The notes: a model not told the origin generated them from the sequence alone. A DNA stretch of 64,000 nucleotides from Dactylorhiza incarnata (GCA_033032865.1 JAWHQI010000013.1:2790001-2854000); one strand, 5' to 3'; shown: positions 33,881-45,925, counted from the first letter of the stretch. Numbers and translations are program-made.

Positions 33881-34934
33881 GGAATTCTATAAGAATTCAT
33901 GCAGAATTTAATAAGTACCTTAATTTCAAAATACAATTTATTTTAATTTGGACTTCAATTAAATACTCCCACTATTTTATTCAAATTGATAGCCCTCACT
34001 ATCAATTCGGAGAATCCATGCGAGCTACTCTCTTAGTGGACAAGATCCGTATTTCACCAACACCACGAGTCCGCTTTGGCGTTCCTCTCATAATGCGGTT
34101 ATTTAGGTAGGCAATGCTTGCCAATTGCATCCTCATGCAACTCTTGTATGGCTGGTGAATAACTCCTTATTCGCATCCATCATATGGTGCATGTCAACCC
34201 TATGCCTCTAGGCACTCAACCTTTGAGGTCACCTAGTTAAGTTAGACCCGATGTCGACAGTGGGATATCACACTTATCCGCTCGCACCCTTACCAAGATA
34301 GATTAATGCACCTTGCTTTGGCAAGCCCACACTTCATCGATCGAGGCAGGAAGAGTGTCATCCATCGGTAGGCATCCGAACACTTAATATTTTATGAAGG
34401 GATTTTAATTTTTAATAATAAGTTAACACTTAACCATGATCAACATTTGATCAAGTGCACATCAACAGAAAAAACAAGCTTTCTAAAATCCACATGCATC
34501 CCTTATGTGCACAACATAAGACTATCAACCTTTGATAGACGAAAGGGCTAAATCTGGACATTTAGAACTCTTCCAAATCTTCAGATTTACATGCATTGGA
34601 CAAAGGCAAAGACAACTCGACTTAAAGCAATAGACAAGCTCGTCTCTCATTGTTGGATTCAAAATCCAAAACAATACAGGGTTCATTAACCACTTGAGGG
34701 ACGGTTACTGCTAAGGAGACAACAATTTCTAACAATTAGAAATAACCACGAAATCCCAGACGTTCCTGGCGGGGTTCAATTTTTTTCAAAATCACCACCG
34801 ATTTCCCATGGAAAAATCATCAACTTTTGATGTTCCAGGAAGAAATCTTGACATTTAGAACGCTTCTAAATACCTAGATTTGCACGTACTGGAATAACCA
34901 AACTTCTGAAACAACATTCATGACCAGAACCTAT
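33881..34934 (-). other. D leader between primer site and gag
   Basis: About 1.05 kb untranslated leader with no ORF of note and no recognised motif. Confidence 0.6.
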
Positions 34935-34945
34935 CTCTGATACCA
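34935..34945 (-). promoter_or_regulatory. Primer binding site of D (tRNA-iMet)
   Basis: TGGTATCAGAG on the minus strand, one base from the LTR end. Confidence 0.92.
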
Positions 34946-34946
34946 C

Positions 34947-35912
34947 TGTTGGGTTTTTCTAGAACCATACATCAAATGTAGGCGCAGCGGAAATGAAGAG
35001 AAACAACCCAAAAGATTCGGATCGACCATGAATATTGAATCAAGAAGTAAATCAAAATGCTAGGTTTGAAATTACCTTGGCGGGATTGGATCAAATCCAA
35101 CCTAGATGCTCCAAGAAGAAGATTGCCTTCATCGGCTTTGCAAGAGTTCTCACGTAGAATAATGTCTACGTCTCTACAGCATCCACACGAGCCGGGAGAA
35201 GAAGACTACACCTTGCGCTTCCACGGATTGCTAGATCCGCTTCAGGAAGAACAACACCGGCGACAATCGTCGGAGAGGAAGTCGGCGGAGGCGATTCAGA
35301 CGGAACTCCTTCCGTCTAGGGTTCGAGCGGAACTCCTTCCGTCGGCTTCTATTCGTAAGTTATGAGAACCCTAAAAGAAGTTATATTTATACCCAAAGGA
35401 TAAACATACTTCTAGAAGAATCGTTATCCGCAGACTACACAGCAGAATAGGGGCTTCTGTTACAATTCGTCGAGATTCCACGGAACAATCCGACGAATCC
35501 CGACGAATCCGACGAATCATATCAGACGGCAACATTTGCCGAGTTAATGATCTCTGTGACAATTCGTCAAGATTCCACGGAACAATCCGACGAATCCCAA
35601 CGAATCCGACGAATCATGTCAGACGGCAACATTTGCCGAGTTAAGGATCTTTGTAATAATTCGTCGGGATTCCACGGAACAATCCGACGAATCCGACGAA
35701 TCCGACGAATTCTATCCGTGTAAACCCGACGAATTCAGACAGCAACATTTGTTGGACTTCCCCCATTCTATATGGTGATTGGTAACCTTTACCAACATTG
35801 TCAATCTTCCAACTTCTCCACATGCTCTTATGTGCGACCCTGCAGGCTCATATCGCGTTGGCAGTGACATTACATGTTTGACCACTTCTAGATCACAATG
35901 GTAACTCCAACA
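34947..35912 (-). repeat. 5' LTR of D
   Basis: 966 bp, TGTTGGG...CCAACA, differing from the 3' LTR by roughly 1-2 percent by eye. It has the same three roughly 93-bp repeats (35460-35750). Confidence 0.92.
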
Positions 35913-36309
35913 CTGTGGTGGTGAATGTGAGTGAGTGGTTGACCGTTGCTTTTGCACGGTGCAATGTGCGAAGTGGAGGAAGGTGACCCGCGGAGGTGCG
36001 AAGCGGAGGAAGGCGATCCGCGGAGGAGCGAAGCGGTGCCGGCAACCCGCATAGTTAGTTTAGCTAACTTTTCTTGCAAATTAGCTTTAGTATCAAATCA
36101 ACCCCCCCCCCCCCCGACATAAAACCCCGACATAAAAGGACTTCAATCTCAAGTCCTTCCTCAATAGATAACTCCACCTTACTATGTTCCTTTGAGATTC
36201 GATATTTGGGGATTCACTCCCATATTTTATATTACTTGAACGATCGGTCACTGCCGTTCGGACGGCATCTTTGCACCCGCCTATAGCGGTGTTGCGGATT
36301 TGCGCGTCA
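35913..36309 (+). repeat. 3' LTR of C, part after D
   Basis: Continues C's LTR from CTGTGGTGGTGAATG to GCGCGTCA. It has a C-tract at 36101-36114 and is followed by GAAGG at 36310-36314. Confidence 0.9.
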
Positions 36310-36314
36310 GAAGG

Positions 36315-36512
36315 CTAAGTTGCCTTGAATGTGGATTGTGACTTGATTGAAATTTGAAAATCATTTATATATATATATATTGATGTTTTGATATTTCAAT
36401 TAATATGGTTTACTTCTTTATGTCATGTCGTGATTACATCTATACTTTTTTTTATTATCTGTGCAATTCACCTAAGTAGATAGGGTTCTGACTTCTTCAA
36501 ATAGGGGGAGAT
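36315..36512 (+). other. End of G interior: ORF stop and polypurine tract
   Basis: Holds the last codons of the G ORF, an AT-rich spacer with a (TA)n run (36366-36380), and ATAGGGGGAGATT (36501-36512), the polypurine tract directly before LTR H1. Confidence 0.7.
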
Positions 36513-38005
36513 TGTTGGGTATTGTAGACACAATAACCTTGATTTGAAGAAGTGTCCAATGAACTAAGATGAATTGATTTTGTATTTGATGAAGTTTCTT
36601 AATTTTGTGTTTGCATGACTCTAATTGCTAAGTACAAACCAATGTCAGGTTTCAATGAGTCATAAACACAGGCCTATACAATGTAATCCCTCATTGTGTA
36701 GACCAAGGTGTTAACTCATGTGAAATCTCTCTATTGGGATGTACTTCATGTTCAAACACTTTGGAGAAGTCAAGGTGAAGCAGGTGCTGAATTCAGAAGT
36801 TGAAGAAAATAGCCTAAGTCTTTTTCGTCGAGTGGTCTCGAAGAATCTAAGTTAATTCATCGAGACAACTCGTGAAAGACTTGTTATTCGTCGAATCTAC
36901 TCGAGAAAGTATCAGAAAATTCATTAAGTACTTTTCGTCGAGTAAAAGATAGTTCACACGAGAACACTCGACGAATTCGTCGAGTGGTCTCGTGAACACT
37001 CGACGAATTCGTCGGATGTTCTCATGAAATCCTCGAGTGGACTTAGCTTTTTTCCTTCCTGTCTCAGCCCTTAATTTCTAAGTCTAATTCGTCGAGTAAT
37101 AACATTAATTCGTCAAGTAATTGTGTATTCGGCGAGTACATTCGACGAACCCAGGCAGAGCGCGTTTTCTTCTATTTTGACACATTATCCTTTTTGGGTT
37201 TTTCGGCCATGTACAGTACACGTGGAACTATCTCCTTAAGTTAAGTTTATAGCCGTTTGAAGGAGATCTATAAATACTTAAGAGATGTTTTCGTCTAACC
37301 CTAGTCGTGCAATTTGAAAGAAATACTTTGTAATTTCCGTCGGCTTTTCTCTCGTTCTCGAAAAAGACGATCTCTAGCTGCCGACAAGTTCTGTGCTCGA
37401 TTCTTCTGCAAGTCTCGATTCTACAAGATCTCATTGCTTAGATTGATTCAAGTTTTCTCTAGATCTTGTTGGGTCGATAAGTATTCAGATCGAAATTTTC
37501 AAGACAGGATTTCTTCTCCCTCTTTTAAGTTCAGGATTTCATCTATTTCAAGTAAGAAGAAGACCTATTATTTCAGATTTGAAGAAGTAGAATCTCCTTG
37601 AGATTCTTAAGGTTTGGATTTTCAATCCAAAGTTCTTGTAATATCTTATACACTTTATTGTAGGAAGTTTTATCTGTCGAGTCTTTGTAAATCCTATTTT
37701 AGAGGATCAAGTTTGTAGGAGAAGGTGTTCTCCGAGTTTGTATGAGTTTTACTATTAGTTGTAAGATTATTCTTAATCTGAGATTAGTGAAGTAGCTTAG
37801 TCTAGCCGGACATGCTAGATAGGTGAGGCGGAAAAGTGGACGTACCCATTCTGTGGAACCACTATAAATCTTTGTGTTTGTGTGTGTTTTGTTTTCTATG
37901 CGCTTTTATTTATAGATTTTAATTCCGCATAAAAAGCCATAGAATTCACTTATTCACCCCCCCCCCCCCCCTCTAGGTGATTTAGGTAGCAACTATGTAC
38001 TTTCA
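36513..38005 (+). repeat. H1: 3' LTR of copia element G
   Basis: 1493 bp, TGTTGGGTATTG...GTACTTTCA. The TATA box CTATAAATA is at 37268-37276. The 20-bp perfect palindrome ACTCGACGAATTCGTCGAGT lies at 36966-36985, with further TCGTCGA copies from 36825 to 37150. A C-tract lies at 37957-37971. It ends inside the gag of K (next bases TTACG). G's 5' LTR lies left of the window. Confidence 0.88.
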
Positions 38006-38384
38006 TTACGCTTAGGGAGCGTAACCATGTTAGCAGCAGAGTTCTGCTTGCTAACTGTCTCCATAGCATGCCTAGTCTGGTTCTCATCCTCAATGTAGAT
38101 GAAGCGCTTGAGGTCTTTCAGACTGACCTGCATTTTCTTCCGATACATCTTCATCTTAAAGGAATACCATGCGGATGGCAGCTTGAAAATAATAGCTCCG
38201 GCAATGAACCCATCTGGCGGAGGGATGTTCTCACTGTTCAACTTGTTAACGAGATTCTCAAAATCAGCAACTTGTGGTAGAATCTCCCTGTCTTCAGTGA
38301 AGCTGAAGGGCATGAACTTGTCCACCAGGTGCGTCTTGGACATGTTCTCTTCCTCCCTGAACTGCTCCTCCAGAGCGTCCCAGA
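38006..38384 (-). pseudogene. gag: K copia gag, downstream part
   Basis: Minus-strand UBN2-type gag: WDALEEQF, VDKFMPFSFT, QVADFENLVNKL, PDGFIAGAIIFKLP, and a DLKRFIYIEDENQTRH block. It joins in frame to 40150-40414 once the solo LTR H2 is removed, and is cut on its left by G's LTR H1. The remainder of K lies left of the window. Confidence 0.85.
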
Positions 38385-38389
38385 TCTCC

Positions 38390-40149
38390 TGAAAGTATCT
38401 AGTTGCGACCTAAATCACCTAGAGGGGGGTGAATAGGTGGTTTCTATGTCTTTTTGCGGAATTAAAAATATAAGAAATAAAGTGCACAGAAAACCAAAGA
38501 GCACAGTACACACAAGGATTTATAGTGGTTCCCAGTACTTGGGTAGTCCACTTTGCACCTCACCTATCTAGCACGACCGGCTAGACTAGGCTACTTCACT
38601 ATCTCAGATTATCAATAATCCTATAACTCGGATTCAAACTCCTACAATCTCGGAGAACAAACTCTCCTACAAAAACTCGGAGCAAAACAACTCCTACAAA
38701 AACTCGGAGCAAAACAACTCCTACAAAAACTCAGAGCAAAACAACTCCTACAAAAATATAAAAGGGGGTATTACAAAATTCTTGGATTAACAAATCCAAT
38801 TTCTAAGATTTTCCAAGAAATTCTTTTTCTTCTTCAGATCTGATAAAATAGATCTTCTTCTTCTTCTTTGAGTATAGAAATCCTGAATGAAATTGAGGAA
38901 GAAGAAAACTCCTTTTCTTTTTCTTGAAACTCTTGATCTGAGAACTTATCTACTCAACAAGATTGGGAGTAGAGATGATGCAATCCAAGAGCAGTGATCT
39001 TGTTGAATAGAGACTTGATGAAGAGTTGAGCATACAAACTGTCGGCCACCAGAGATCTGAACTTTTGAGTGAGTGAGAGAAGATGATGGCTGAAATTCGA
39101 AAATTCTTCTTTTTGATTTGCAATTCACGATTAGTTCTATTCAGGAAAAATAGAACAGAATATATATATCTGTATCTTTCTCCAACGGCTATAAAGAATG
39201 AATAAGGAAATATATTTCTGTCAACGACTGTAATATTTAAATAAAGGAAAAATATAATCTCAAACGGCTCTCTGCAATAATTATGATTAATTCTTCAACA
39301 ACAAGATTTAAGAAAGATCTCTTTCCATGGCTATCAGCAGGAATTAATGAAAATAAATCTCTAACGGCTGTCTGCAAGATTTAAGGAATAAATTCCATGA
39401 ATACTTCACGCGAAGGAAGCCTATATAGAAAGCAGACAATAAGGAATCCAGCGATTTGAATTTCGAAACAGCGCTGACCAAAATTCAGAATCTGTCAAAA
39501 TTTCGTCGAACGGAAATCGATCGACGAACTTCCTTCCTTTCGTCGAACGGAGATTGACGAGCGCGAACGACGAAGTAAATATATAAACAGCGGTCGACGA
39601 AGTATGTTCAGCTATCGACACACATTTACTTTGTCGAACGACGTTCGACGAATTCTTCAGCTAACAGCGCTCGACGAATTCTTCATCTAACAGCGCTCGA
39701 CGAATTCTTCATCTAACAGCGCTCGACGAATTCTTCAGTTAACAGCAAACCAGAGAATCAAGAAATGTCGAACAGTGATCGACGAATTTTAGCGTTCGGC
39801 GAATTCTTGCGTTCGACGAAAATCTAAATACTTAGAAAAAAATTTCTTCCTTCTTTCTTCCAGCAATTTTCTCTTAGCAGCAACTTCTCTTGGCTCTTCC
39901 TTTGTGTCTGAATATAAAGTACACCCCAATAGAGAAATTACTCATGAATCAACACTTGGTCTTACTCAATGAAGAGTTACATTGTCTAGGACTGCATTTG
40001 ATGATCCATAGTAATTTGACATTGGTTTGCACTTATCAATTTAGAACCTGCAAACACATAACTAAAGATACCATCAAATACAATTCAATTCATCTTAGTT
40101 TAAGGGATACTTCTTCAAATCAAGGTTATTGTGGTAACAATACCCAACA
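38390..40149 (-). repeat. H2: solo LTR in K gag (minus orientation)
   Basis: 1760 bp, a minus-strand TGTTGGGTATTG...ATACTTTCA. It is flanked by exact TCTCC duplications (38385-38389 and 40150-40154) with no interior, hence a solo LTR. It is homologous to H1 at roughly 75-80 percent by eye. Tandem 27-bp units (CTACAAAAACTCGGAGC core) lie at 38668-38755 and CGCTCGACGAATTC units at about 39625-39745. Confidence 0.88.
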
Positions 40150-40414
40150 TCTCCTTTGCAGTTTTCATCTTGTTGTGCGTCTCTGCCAGTTTATTTGAGA
40201 GGCATTTGAGGAGGTAGTCACGACAGAAATCTTCGTCGCTGACCCACTGATCCTCATCAACACCTCCTGCATAAGTCGCAAAATCGGACTGAACAGTGTA
40301 GAAGATATTCAGAAACTTCATGTCAAACTGCGTGTTCCGCTTCCATGCACTGAACTCAGAGTTGGAGAATTTTTCCAGCTTGATCATCGGAACGGGAGTA
40401 TTTCCCTTCAACAT
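40150..40414 (-). pseudogene. gag: K copia gag, N-terminal part
   Basis: Minus-strand Met at 40414, then PVPMIKLEKFSNSEFSAWKR and the ...LLKCLSNKLAETHNKMKTAKE block typical of copia gag. It is interrupted after AKE by solo LTR H2. No tRNA-iMet primer site is visible upstream, so its 5' LTR boundary is unclear. Confidence 0.8.
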
Positions 40415-41335
40415 TGTGTGACTCTAACAAAATCTGAACGCGTGCAGAGACGACGAGATCTTCAGATCAAATCTACAAAAACTTGCTTTGGTGGATGAGA
40501 ACTTGGACTTTGCTCCTCCAGACAAACAACAAACGAGAAGCAACTAGGTGAATCGGCGGGAAGAGCGAGGAAGGGCGCGTCTCATCGATCGACGGAATGG
40601 GGAAGAGCGTGTCTCGTCGATCGGCGGGAAGAGCGGGGAAGGGCGCGTCCCGTCGATCGGCGAAATGGGGATGAGCGCGTCTCGTCGATCGACGGGAAGA
40701 GCGCGTCTAGTCGATCGGCGGGAAGAGCGCGTCTCGTCGATCGGCAGGAAGAGTGTGTCTGGAGCGAGACCTAAGCCGTCTGCTAGGGATCTGTGGAACC
40801 TTCCTGATTGATCACCGAGAACACTGAGATCGCCTTCAACTTCGTCGACCGAAGAAGAGAAGAGCCTGAGCGACGATCGAGAGAAACAGTTCCACCTGTC
40901 GCTTCGATCGAGATCGTCTTCTGTGAAGGATCGAGCGACTCTGTCCTAGCACGTCGACGACAGGGGAGCGAGTGATGAATCGATATGCACCGGGATCGCT
41001 GCTTCGAAACGAGGAGCGGCGGCAATCTCGCACAGAAGAGAACGATTCGTCGTTGTCGATCTGCAGAGAAAATGATTCGTCGTCGTCAAAAAGCACAGGA
41101 GCGGCGGCGACCTCAGCAAGACGAAAGATGATGTGAGAGCAGCGGGGTCTTCACGGGAAAGGGGGCTAGGGCACACAAAACAAAAAACTTCGAGAATGTT
41201 AATGCGCTCGAAGCATCCCGCATGGCCGTCAAGTTTGGAACGACCTCCACGTTGCCCCCAACAGAAGTATTTATAGGCGTAACCCTAAATCCCCGACGAG
41301 TTATAAGATTCCTATCGGATCCAAACAAAACCATT
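40415..41335 (-). other. Possible leader and LTR of K, with a minisatellite
   Basis: GC-rich compared with both sides. The stretch 40548-40760 is a tandem array of units with core GTCGATCGGCGGGAAGAGCG. On the minus strand CTATAAATA at about 41276-41268 could be K's TATA box, giving transcription toward gag. LTR ends were not found. Confidence 0.45.
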
Positions 41336-41765
41336 AAGTATCATATATCATTATATAAATATACCTCAACACCCTCTACCACCTGAACAAACCGAAATAT
41401 AAATGTAAATAGAAGCATAAATGAAATAGTCGGATTAAAACCAATAACATTAACACAAACCGAAAACATTTAGACTTGTTTCAAAAAAAACTTAAATCCA
41501 ATAAACCCAAAGCACCAACTCCAGGTCCAAAGCTTGCACATATTTGTGATTCATAATTTCTGCTTATGTCTCTCAACATAATTAAAAATGAGAAATCGGT
41601 ATATAGAGACCAAATATAGCTTTTTATACATGCCAAACACAAAACACCATGTTGCGTCCACTAAAAAACTAACACGAGGCTCATGTGCATCCTTCAGTTA
41701 ATAGGAATGTACGTCCTAATGTTGATCAAGCCAAGTTAAACAGAAACGTGAGATCTTCATAGTAA

Positions 41766-41781
41766 TTCATTCGTATAAATT

Positions 41782-41811
<30 letters not shown>
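41766..41811. repeat. (AT)n microsatellite
   Basis: An uninterrupted ATATAT run. A shorter similar run lies at 42357-42386, on the other side of the fold-back element. Confidence 0.9.
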
Positions 41812-41815
<4 letters not shown>

Positions 41816-41828
41816 TTCATATTAATTA

Positions 41829-42352
41829 TCGGGAACTTCCCTGGGACTTTGCATAATTACAGGCTGCATCCCTCTCTTTCAAAATTACATTTACCTCCCC
41901 TCTAAGTTTCCCCAGTTTACAAAAATGCCCCTTCCATTAGAAATACGGATGGAAAATGAAAAAAATCATCCAAATTATTTTATGATATTTCAATTTTATC
42001 CTTTTACAATGATTCTAGATTAATTACAAAGGGTAAAATGTAACACACCCCTTTCAATAGAGTTATTACCAAGGGTAAAATTGAAATATTATAAAATAAT
42101 TTGACATATTTTATTACTTTCCATCGATATTTCCAAAGGAAATGATCACCCCTTTCAATGTAGTTATTACAGAGGGTAAAATTGAATATCATGACATAAT
42201 TTGGCAGATTTTATCTTTTTTTTCATCCATATTTCTAACGGAAGGGGCAATTTGTAAACACGAGAAACTTAGAGAGGAGGTAAATGTAATTTCGAAAGAT
42301 AGAGGGGTGCAGACTGTAATTATGAAAACCCCCAGGGGAGGTCCCGGAAATC
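41829..42352. mobile_element. Fold-back/MITE-like element with long terminal inverted repeats
   Basis: The first roughly 125 bases (CGGGAACTTCCCTGGG...) are the imperfect reverse complement of the last roughly 120 (...CCCCAGGGGAGGTCCCGG). No ORF. The centre has a roughly 115-bp near-duplication (CCCTTTCAAT-GTTATTAC-GGGTAAAATTGAA) around 42050-42210. The target duplication is unclear. It ends about 35 bp beyond the stop codon of the host gene. Confidence 0.75.
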
Positions 42353-42386
42353 AACCTTATATATATAAATATATATATATATATAT

Positions 42387-43438
42387 TCATCTGGCTATTT
42401 CTTCTCCAGATTCTGCATCATCCTCGTCAAAATTGATGCCCGAAATGCTCATTTGACCAATATTAACTGCAAGAATGTAATATGAGACAAAAAGATCATA
42501 TTAACATGGTCCAATTCATTTAAGGAAGGTAAAATCATTTGAAGCCTACCTACAGCATCTGCTCCAACTAAATGGGGCAAGTACTTCTTAATGTGCTCTT
42601 GCGCGGCATCATCGGCCTTCAGAGTTTCGCACTCGAAAGAGATTGAAATTTTTCGCTTTCCAAGCTTTCGTTCGACCATACCGATAACGTCCTCTTCCCA
42701 CCTGCAATAATGAGACTGGTCGAATTATAACAACAGCTGTCAATTTTCCCGTTAGGAGATAATTGGATGCAAATGGGAGCATGTTGTCGCACATCGGATA
42801 GGCGAGATGAATAATGTGGAAGAAATACTGTGTGGTTGGCTCTTGCTTGTGGGCTTAAGCTTTTGGTTGAATGAGTTTAATATTTGGTGCATCTTCTGCA
42901 AATTTGATCAAAACATGATTGCCGCTTCCTAAGTCCCACACCAGATATGCGAAATAAATGCTGGTCCTCATCCGTAAGTTGAATATGGATTTAACTACTA
43001 GTGAACTCTTTTAAATTCGGCTCCACATTGGTTGTAGTTCCCTAGAAAAGTGATATTATAGTGACTAAGGATCGACTGTGTTCACGTCGGATAGACCACT
43101 TATGTATCTCATTCGAATTCGATTCATTGTTGATTCCCGCATCGTAGCAGTGATCACATATGATATAGAGCACTTCATCTCATGTACAAAGCGATTATAC
43201 ATCAACAATAAACTTCAGCTATATCTGTTTGAAAAATACTTGGATGAGTACCAACTCATGCAATTTAAATAACGCAATGGCTATGATGATATTTTTAAAT
43301 TAGCATCTTTATGCAATTTAAATAGCTCAATTCACACATAAAGGTATAAGACACGAACCCATGGGCATGTTCGACGCTCCGAAAGCGAGCAGCATCATGT
43401 CCACGGCACTCGACCACAGCCGCTTGCTCTTTCTTTGT
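42387..43438 (-). CDS. 3' end of an unidentified host gene (three exons)
   Basis: On the minus strand, exons 43438-43359 (80 bp), 42701-42550 (152 bp) and 42466-42387 (80 bp, ending TGA) join with matching phases (2 then 1). Every intron has GT-AG ends (GTTCGT...TTGCAG; GTAGGC...TTGCAG). The joined piece, about 103 residues, includes AAVVECRGHDAARFRSVEHA, then a charged helical part, CETLKADDAAQEHIKKYLP, and an acidic end. Phase agreement across two introns argues for a real gene. Upstream exons were not recognised between 43439 and 45400, so the gene may be truncated or have a long intron. I cannot name the family. Confidence 0.6.
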
Positions 43439-44290
43439 CTGTCACAAAAAGTAACCATAAGTAAAATAAAAGGCAATATTCTCCATACTATTGAGAGTAT
43501 GTTCTTTTTGGCACCAGATTATTCTCTTCAATTTTGTGCCTGAAACTTAAGCAAGGGTGGCCCTTTTGGTCCTACAAACGCCAATGGAACTGGCTCATGT
43601 GTAGCACCCAAAATGTCACACTTACGTCCTAAACTGAGCTGTTTTGGTTGGCTTTTGTTGATTACCATAGCGGAAGGACCAACAAGATCACCATAAGTTC
43701 AGAGGCCAAAGTGGTGAGAAATAAATGACTGGTGACAGAGAACACATCCGCGCAATAGTCCGGCGATGAAGAGTGGAATTGTGAAAAAATGTTTACAACA
43801 AAATCCATGATTGAGAGCTTGATCAAGCGATAGTCTTCACCTCTGCTGCACTCCCTCTCACAGCATACTTCTAACAGAGGAAGAGTTTGTTTGATGTCAG
43901 AGATGTACTTTTTCATTGGATAGGTTAAGGCGAAACTGATGGATCGCAAACTGCTAACAGAAAATGCCACCAAAGTTCCAGATGCAAATATATGAAGGCA
44001 ATATACCTTGAGAAGAGAGACCATTTAGAAACAAAAAAAAACTGTGAGTGTTGGTTGTCTACTTTATTATTTTTTTCTGTGCATTAATTTTGCTTTCACT
44101 TCAAATATAGACATACTTGGATGTGTATTTCTGTAATCTTTCAAAAGCATAAATATAAACATTTGGTAGAAACATGAAATCGAGGTACCCATTCTATAAT
44201 AAATTTGAACCTTCCCACTATTTTTTTCCTTAGTGGGCCTAGGAATTGCAACGGCTTCTTTATCTCTTTATGCCCAAATAAATAAGATTG
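43439..44290. other. Host-like AT-rich DNA, no clear gene
   Basis: Possible intron or upstream region of the gene ending at 42387. The 120-codon minus ORF at 43662-44024 has no recognisable domain or exon signals. Confidence 0.4.
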
Positions 44291-45390
44291 TTGTCAGGAT
44301 CGAGATCCTAGGTGGGATCGTTTTGGGGGTTGGATCGGATTGGTTCGTAGGATCGGATCGAGGGTTGTAAGATCCTACTACATTCATAATGTAAGACTTA
44401 AAATATGAAATTGAATTTGGTATCATCCAATTATACAAAAAAACAATACAAAAAACTATAAAATTAATCATTTTTATATGTTGAATGTGGAAATTTGATC
44501 AAACACTAAGAAAATGGAAATTAATCGTTTGTGTATAGCATCATTCTTAATGATTTGTATCATCCAGTTCCTTACACAAGAATTAGAGTTCTACCTTTCT
44601 GGAAGATATAAATTAAGAATGATGCTACCAGTTGCCCATTAGGAAGATATAAAATCAAAGCAATGGAAAACTGATGCTACCAGTTGCCCATTAATTTAAT
44701 TCTATACTCCATTTATAGCATCATTCTTAATGAGTTAACTAAAACAAACTGTGCTACCTTACTTGAAGTCTGGAGCAACCCAACTGTGTTCTGAAAAATC
44801 AAGCATGCCTTATCAAGCACGCAAAGGCAGACAGGAGCAGACAGCCCAACTGGCACACACGACTGTGCTCTGGAAGAAATATAATCAAAGCAATGGAAAA
44901 TCAAAGAAACCCTGAATAGGAGCAGACAGGAGCAATGGCGCACACGAGGTCTAACTGAGGAGTGCGGGCTTACTTAGTTACTAACTTCCGTAGAGGCGCA
45001 CACAGAGGCGCAGGGATCGGGAGGTCTTCCGCAGTCAACACCGAGCGCCGACACCGATTTCTGGCCTGCACCGAGCGCCAACCGCCTCTTCAGTCTACAG
45101 TACACGCCGCCGATCTTAGGGAAGGAGCAGTCGGCCGAAAGAGGAGAGTGTGGGATCGGGATTAGAAAAAATAGCGAATAGGGTTTGGTCGTACATTTTA
45201 AATGACGAAATAGTTAAATCGGGATCGATAGAATCGCGCAGGGATCGCGACTCTACCGATCCGACATGTTGGATCTCGCGATCCCACATGAGCAGGAGCC
45301 TAAACCGATCCTTCATACGACCCGGATCGGTTTTCCGGATCCGGATCGTAGGATCGTGCGATCCTACGATACTGATCGCGATCCTGACAA
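44291..45390. mobile_element. Candidate non-autonomous DNA element, GGATCG-rich ends
   Basis: TTGTCAGGATCGAGATC at 44291-44307 is mirrored by the complement at about 45374-45390 with one mismatch. Both ends are dense in GGATCG/CGATCC (44291-44370 and 45150-45385). The middle holds small local duplications (GATGCTACCAGTTGCCCATTA twice near 44620-44695). No transposase. Target duplication not identified. Confidence 0.45.
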
Positions 45391-45417
45391 CCTTGGTCTA
45401 AATATGATAACACTGGT

Positions 45418-45925
45418 TCAGAACAATGCATAGTCGTGTGCAAATTGGCTAGTCCTAAAAGTGGGTGGTAGTGGGGCTAAATCTAGCGGCACTCGTGCAG
45501 TGTGACCATGAACAACCTCATTGGGAGATAAACCCGTAGATCTATTCTTCGAATTATTATAGGCCAATTGGGCGTGTGGAAGAATTAGATCCCAATTTCC
45601 CTGGTGATCTCCTACCAAACATCGCAATAATTTCCTAAACTCCTATTAACAACCTCAGTTTGACCGCCAGTCTGCGGATGATAGGCGGTCAAAAATAGAA
45701 GTTTAGTACCTAATAGTCTTCAGAGCGACTTCCAAAAATAACTGGTGAACTTGACATCTCGATCGGTAACGATAGTCTTAGGTATCCATCGGTGCGCGAC
45801 AACCTCCTTATAATAAATTCTGGCAATATGAGAGGCGTCGTCGGTTTTGTTGCAGGGAATGAAATAAGCCATTTTAGAAAACCGATCGACCACTACAAGT
45901 ATGGAATCATGTTTCTCTTTGTCTA
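45418..45925 (-). pseudogene. int: Chromovirus-like Ty3/gypsy integrase relic
   Basis: The minus strand reads [33 protein letters not shown] (Asp), [14 protein letters not shown] (Glu), then WDLILPHAQLAYNNSKNRST and VVHG. One stop lies in the core (near 45722) and a frame change near 45630. This is the integrase core and C-terminal start of a chromovirus-type element; no LTR is visible. Confidence 0.85.

Larger units (their letters stand above)
27992..35912 (-). mobile_element. D: full-length minus-strand Ty1/copia element
   Basis: LTRs 27992-28949 and 34947-35912, primer site, one gag-pol frame and a purine tract, all on the minus strand. The flanking 5-mers are GTGTG (27987-27991) and CTGTG (35913-35917). 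They differ by one base, and C's intact 5' LTR has CTATG at that place, so this is a mutated target duplication. Confidence 0.92.
21998..36309 (+). mobile_element. C: non-autonomous Athila-like element, carrying nested D
   Basis: 5' LTR 21998-23523, short interior 23524-26889 with one B-type ORF and no pol, 3' LTR 26890-27991 continued at 35913-36309 after nested copia D. A tRNA-Asp-like primer site, a purine tract and a perfect GAAGG duplication define it. Confidence 0.9.

Noticed and set aside
40548..40811. 87-codon Arg/Gly/Glu-rich ORF
   Set aside because: Product of the GTCGATCGGCGGGAAGAGCG minisatellite, not a gene.
43662..44024. 120-codon minus ORF as an upstream exon of the host gene
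   Set aside because: No phase-compatible splice sites and no recognisable domain.
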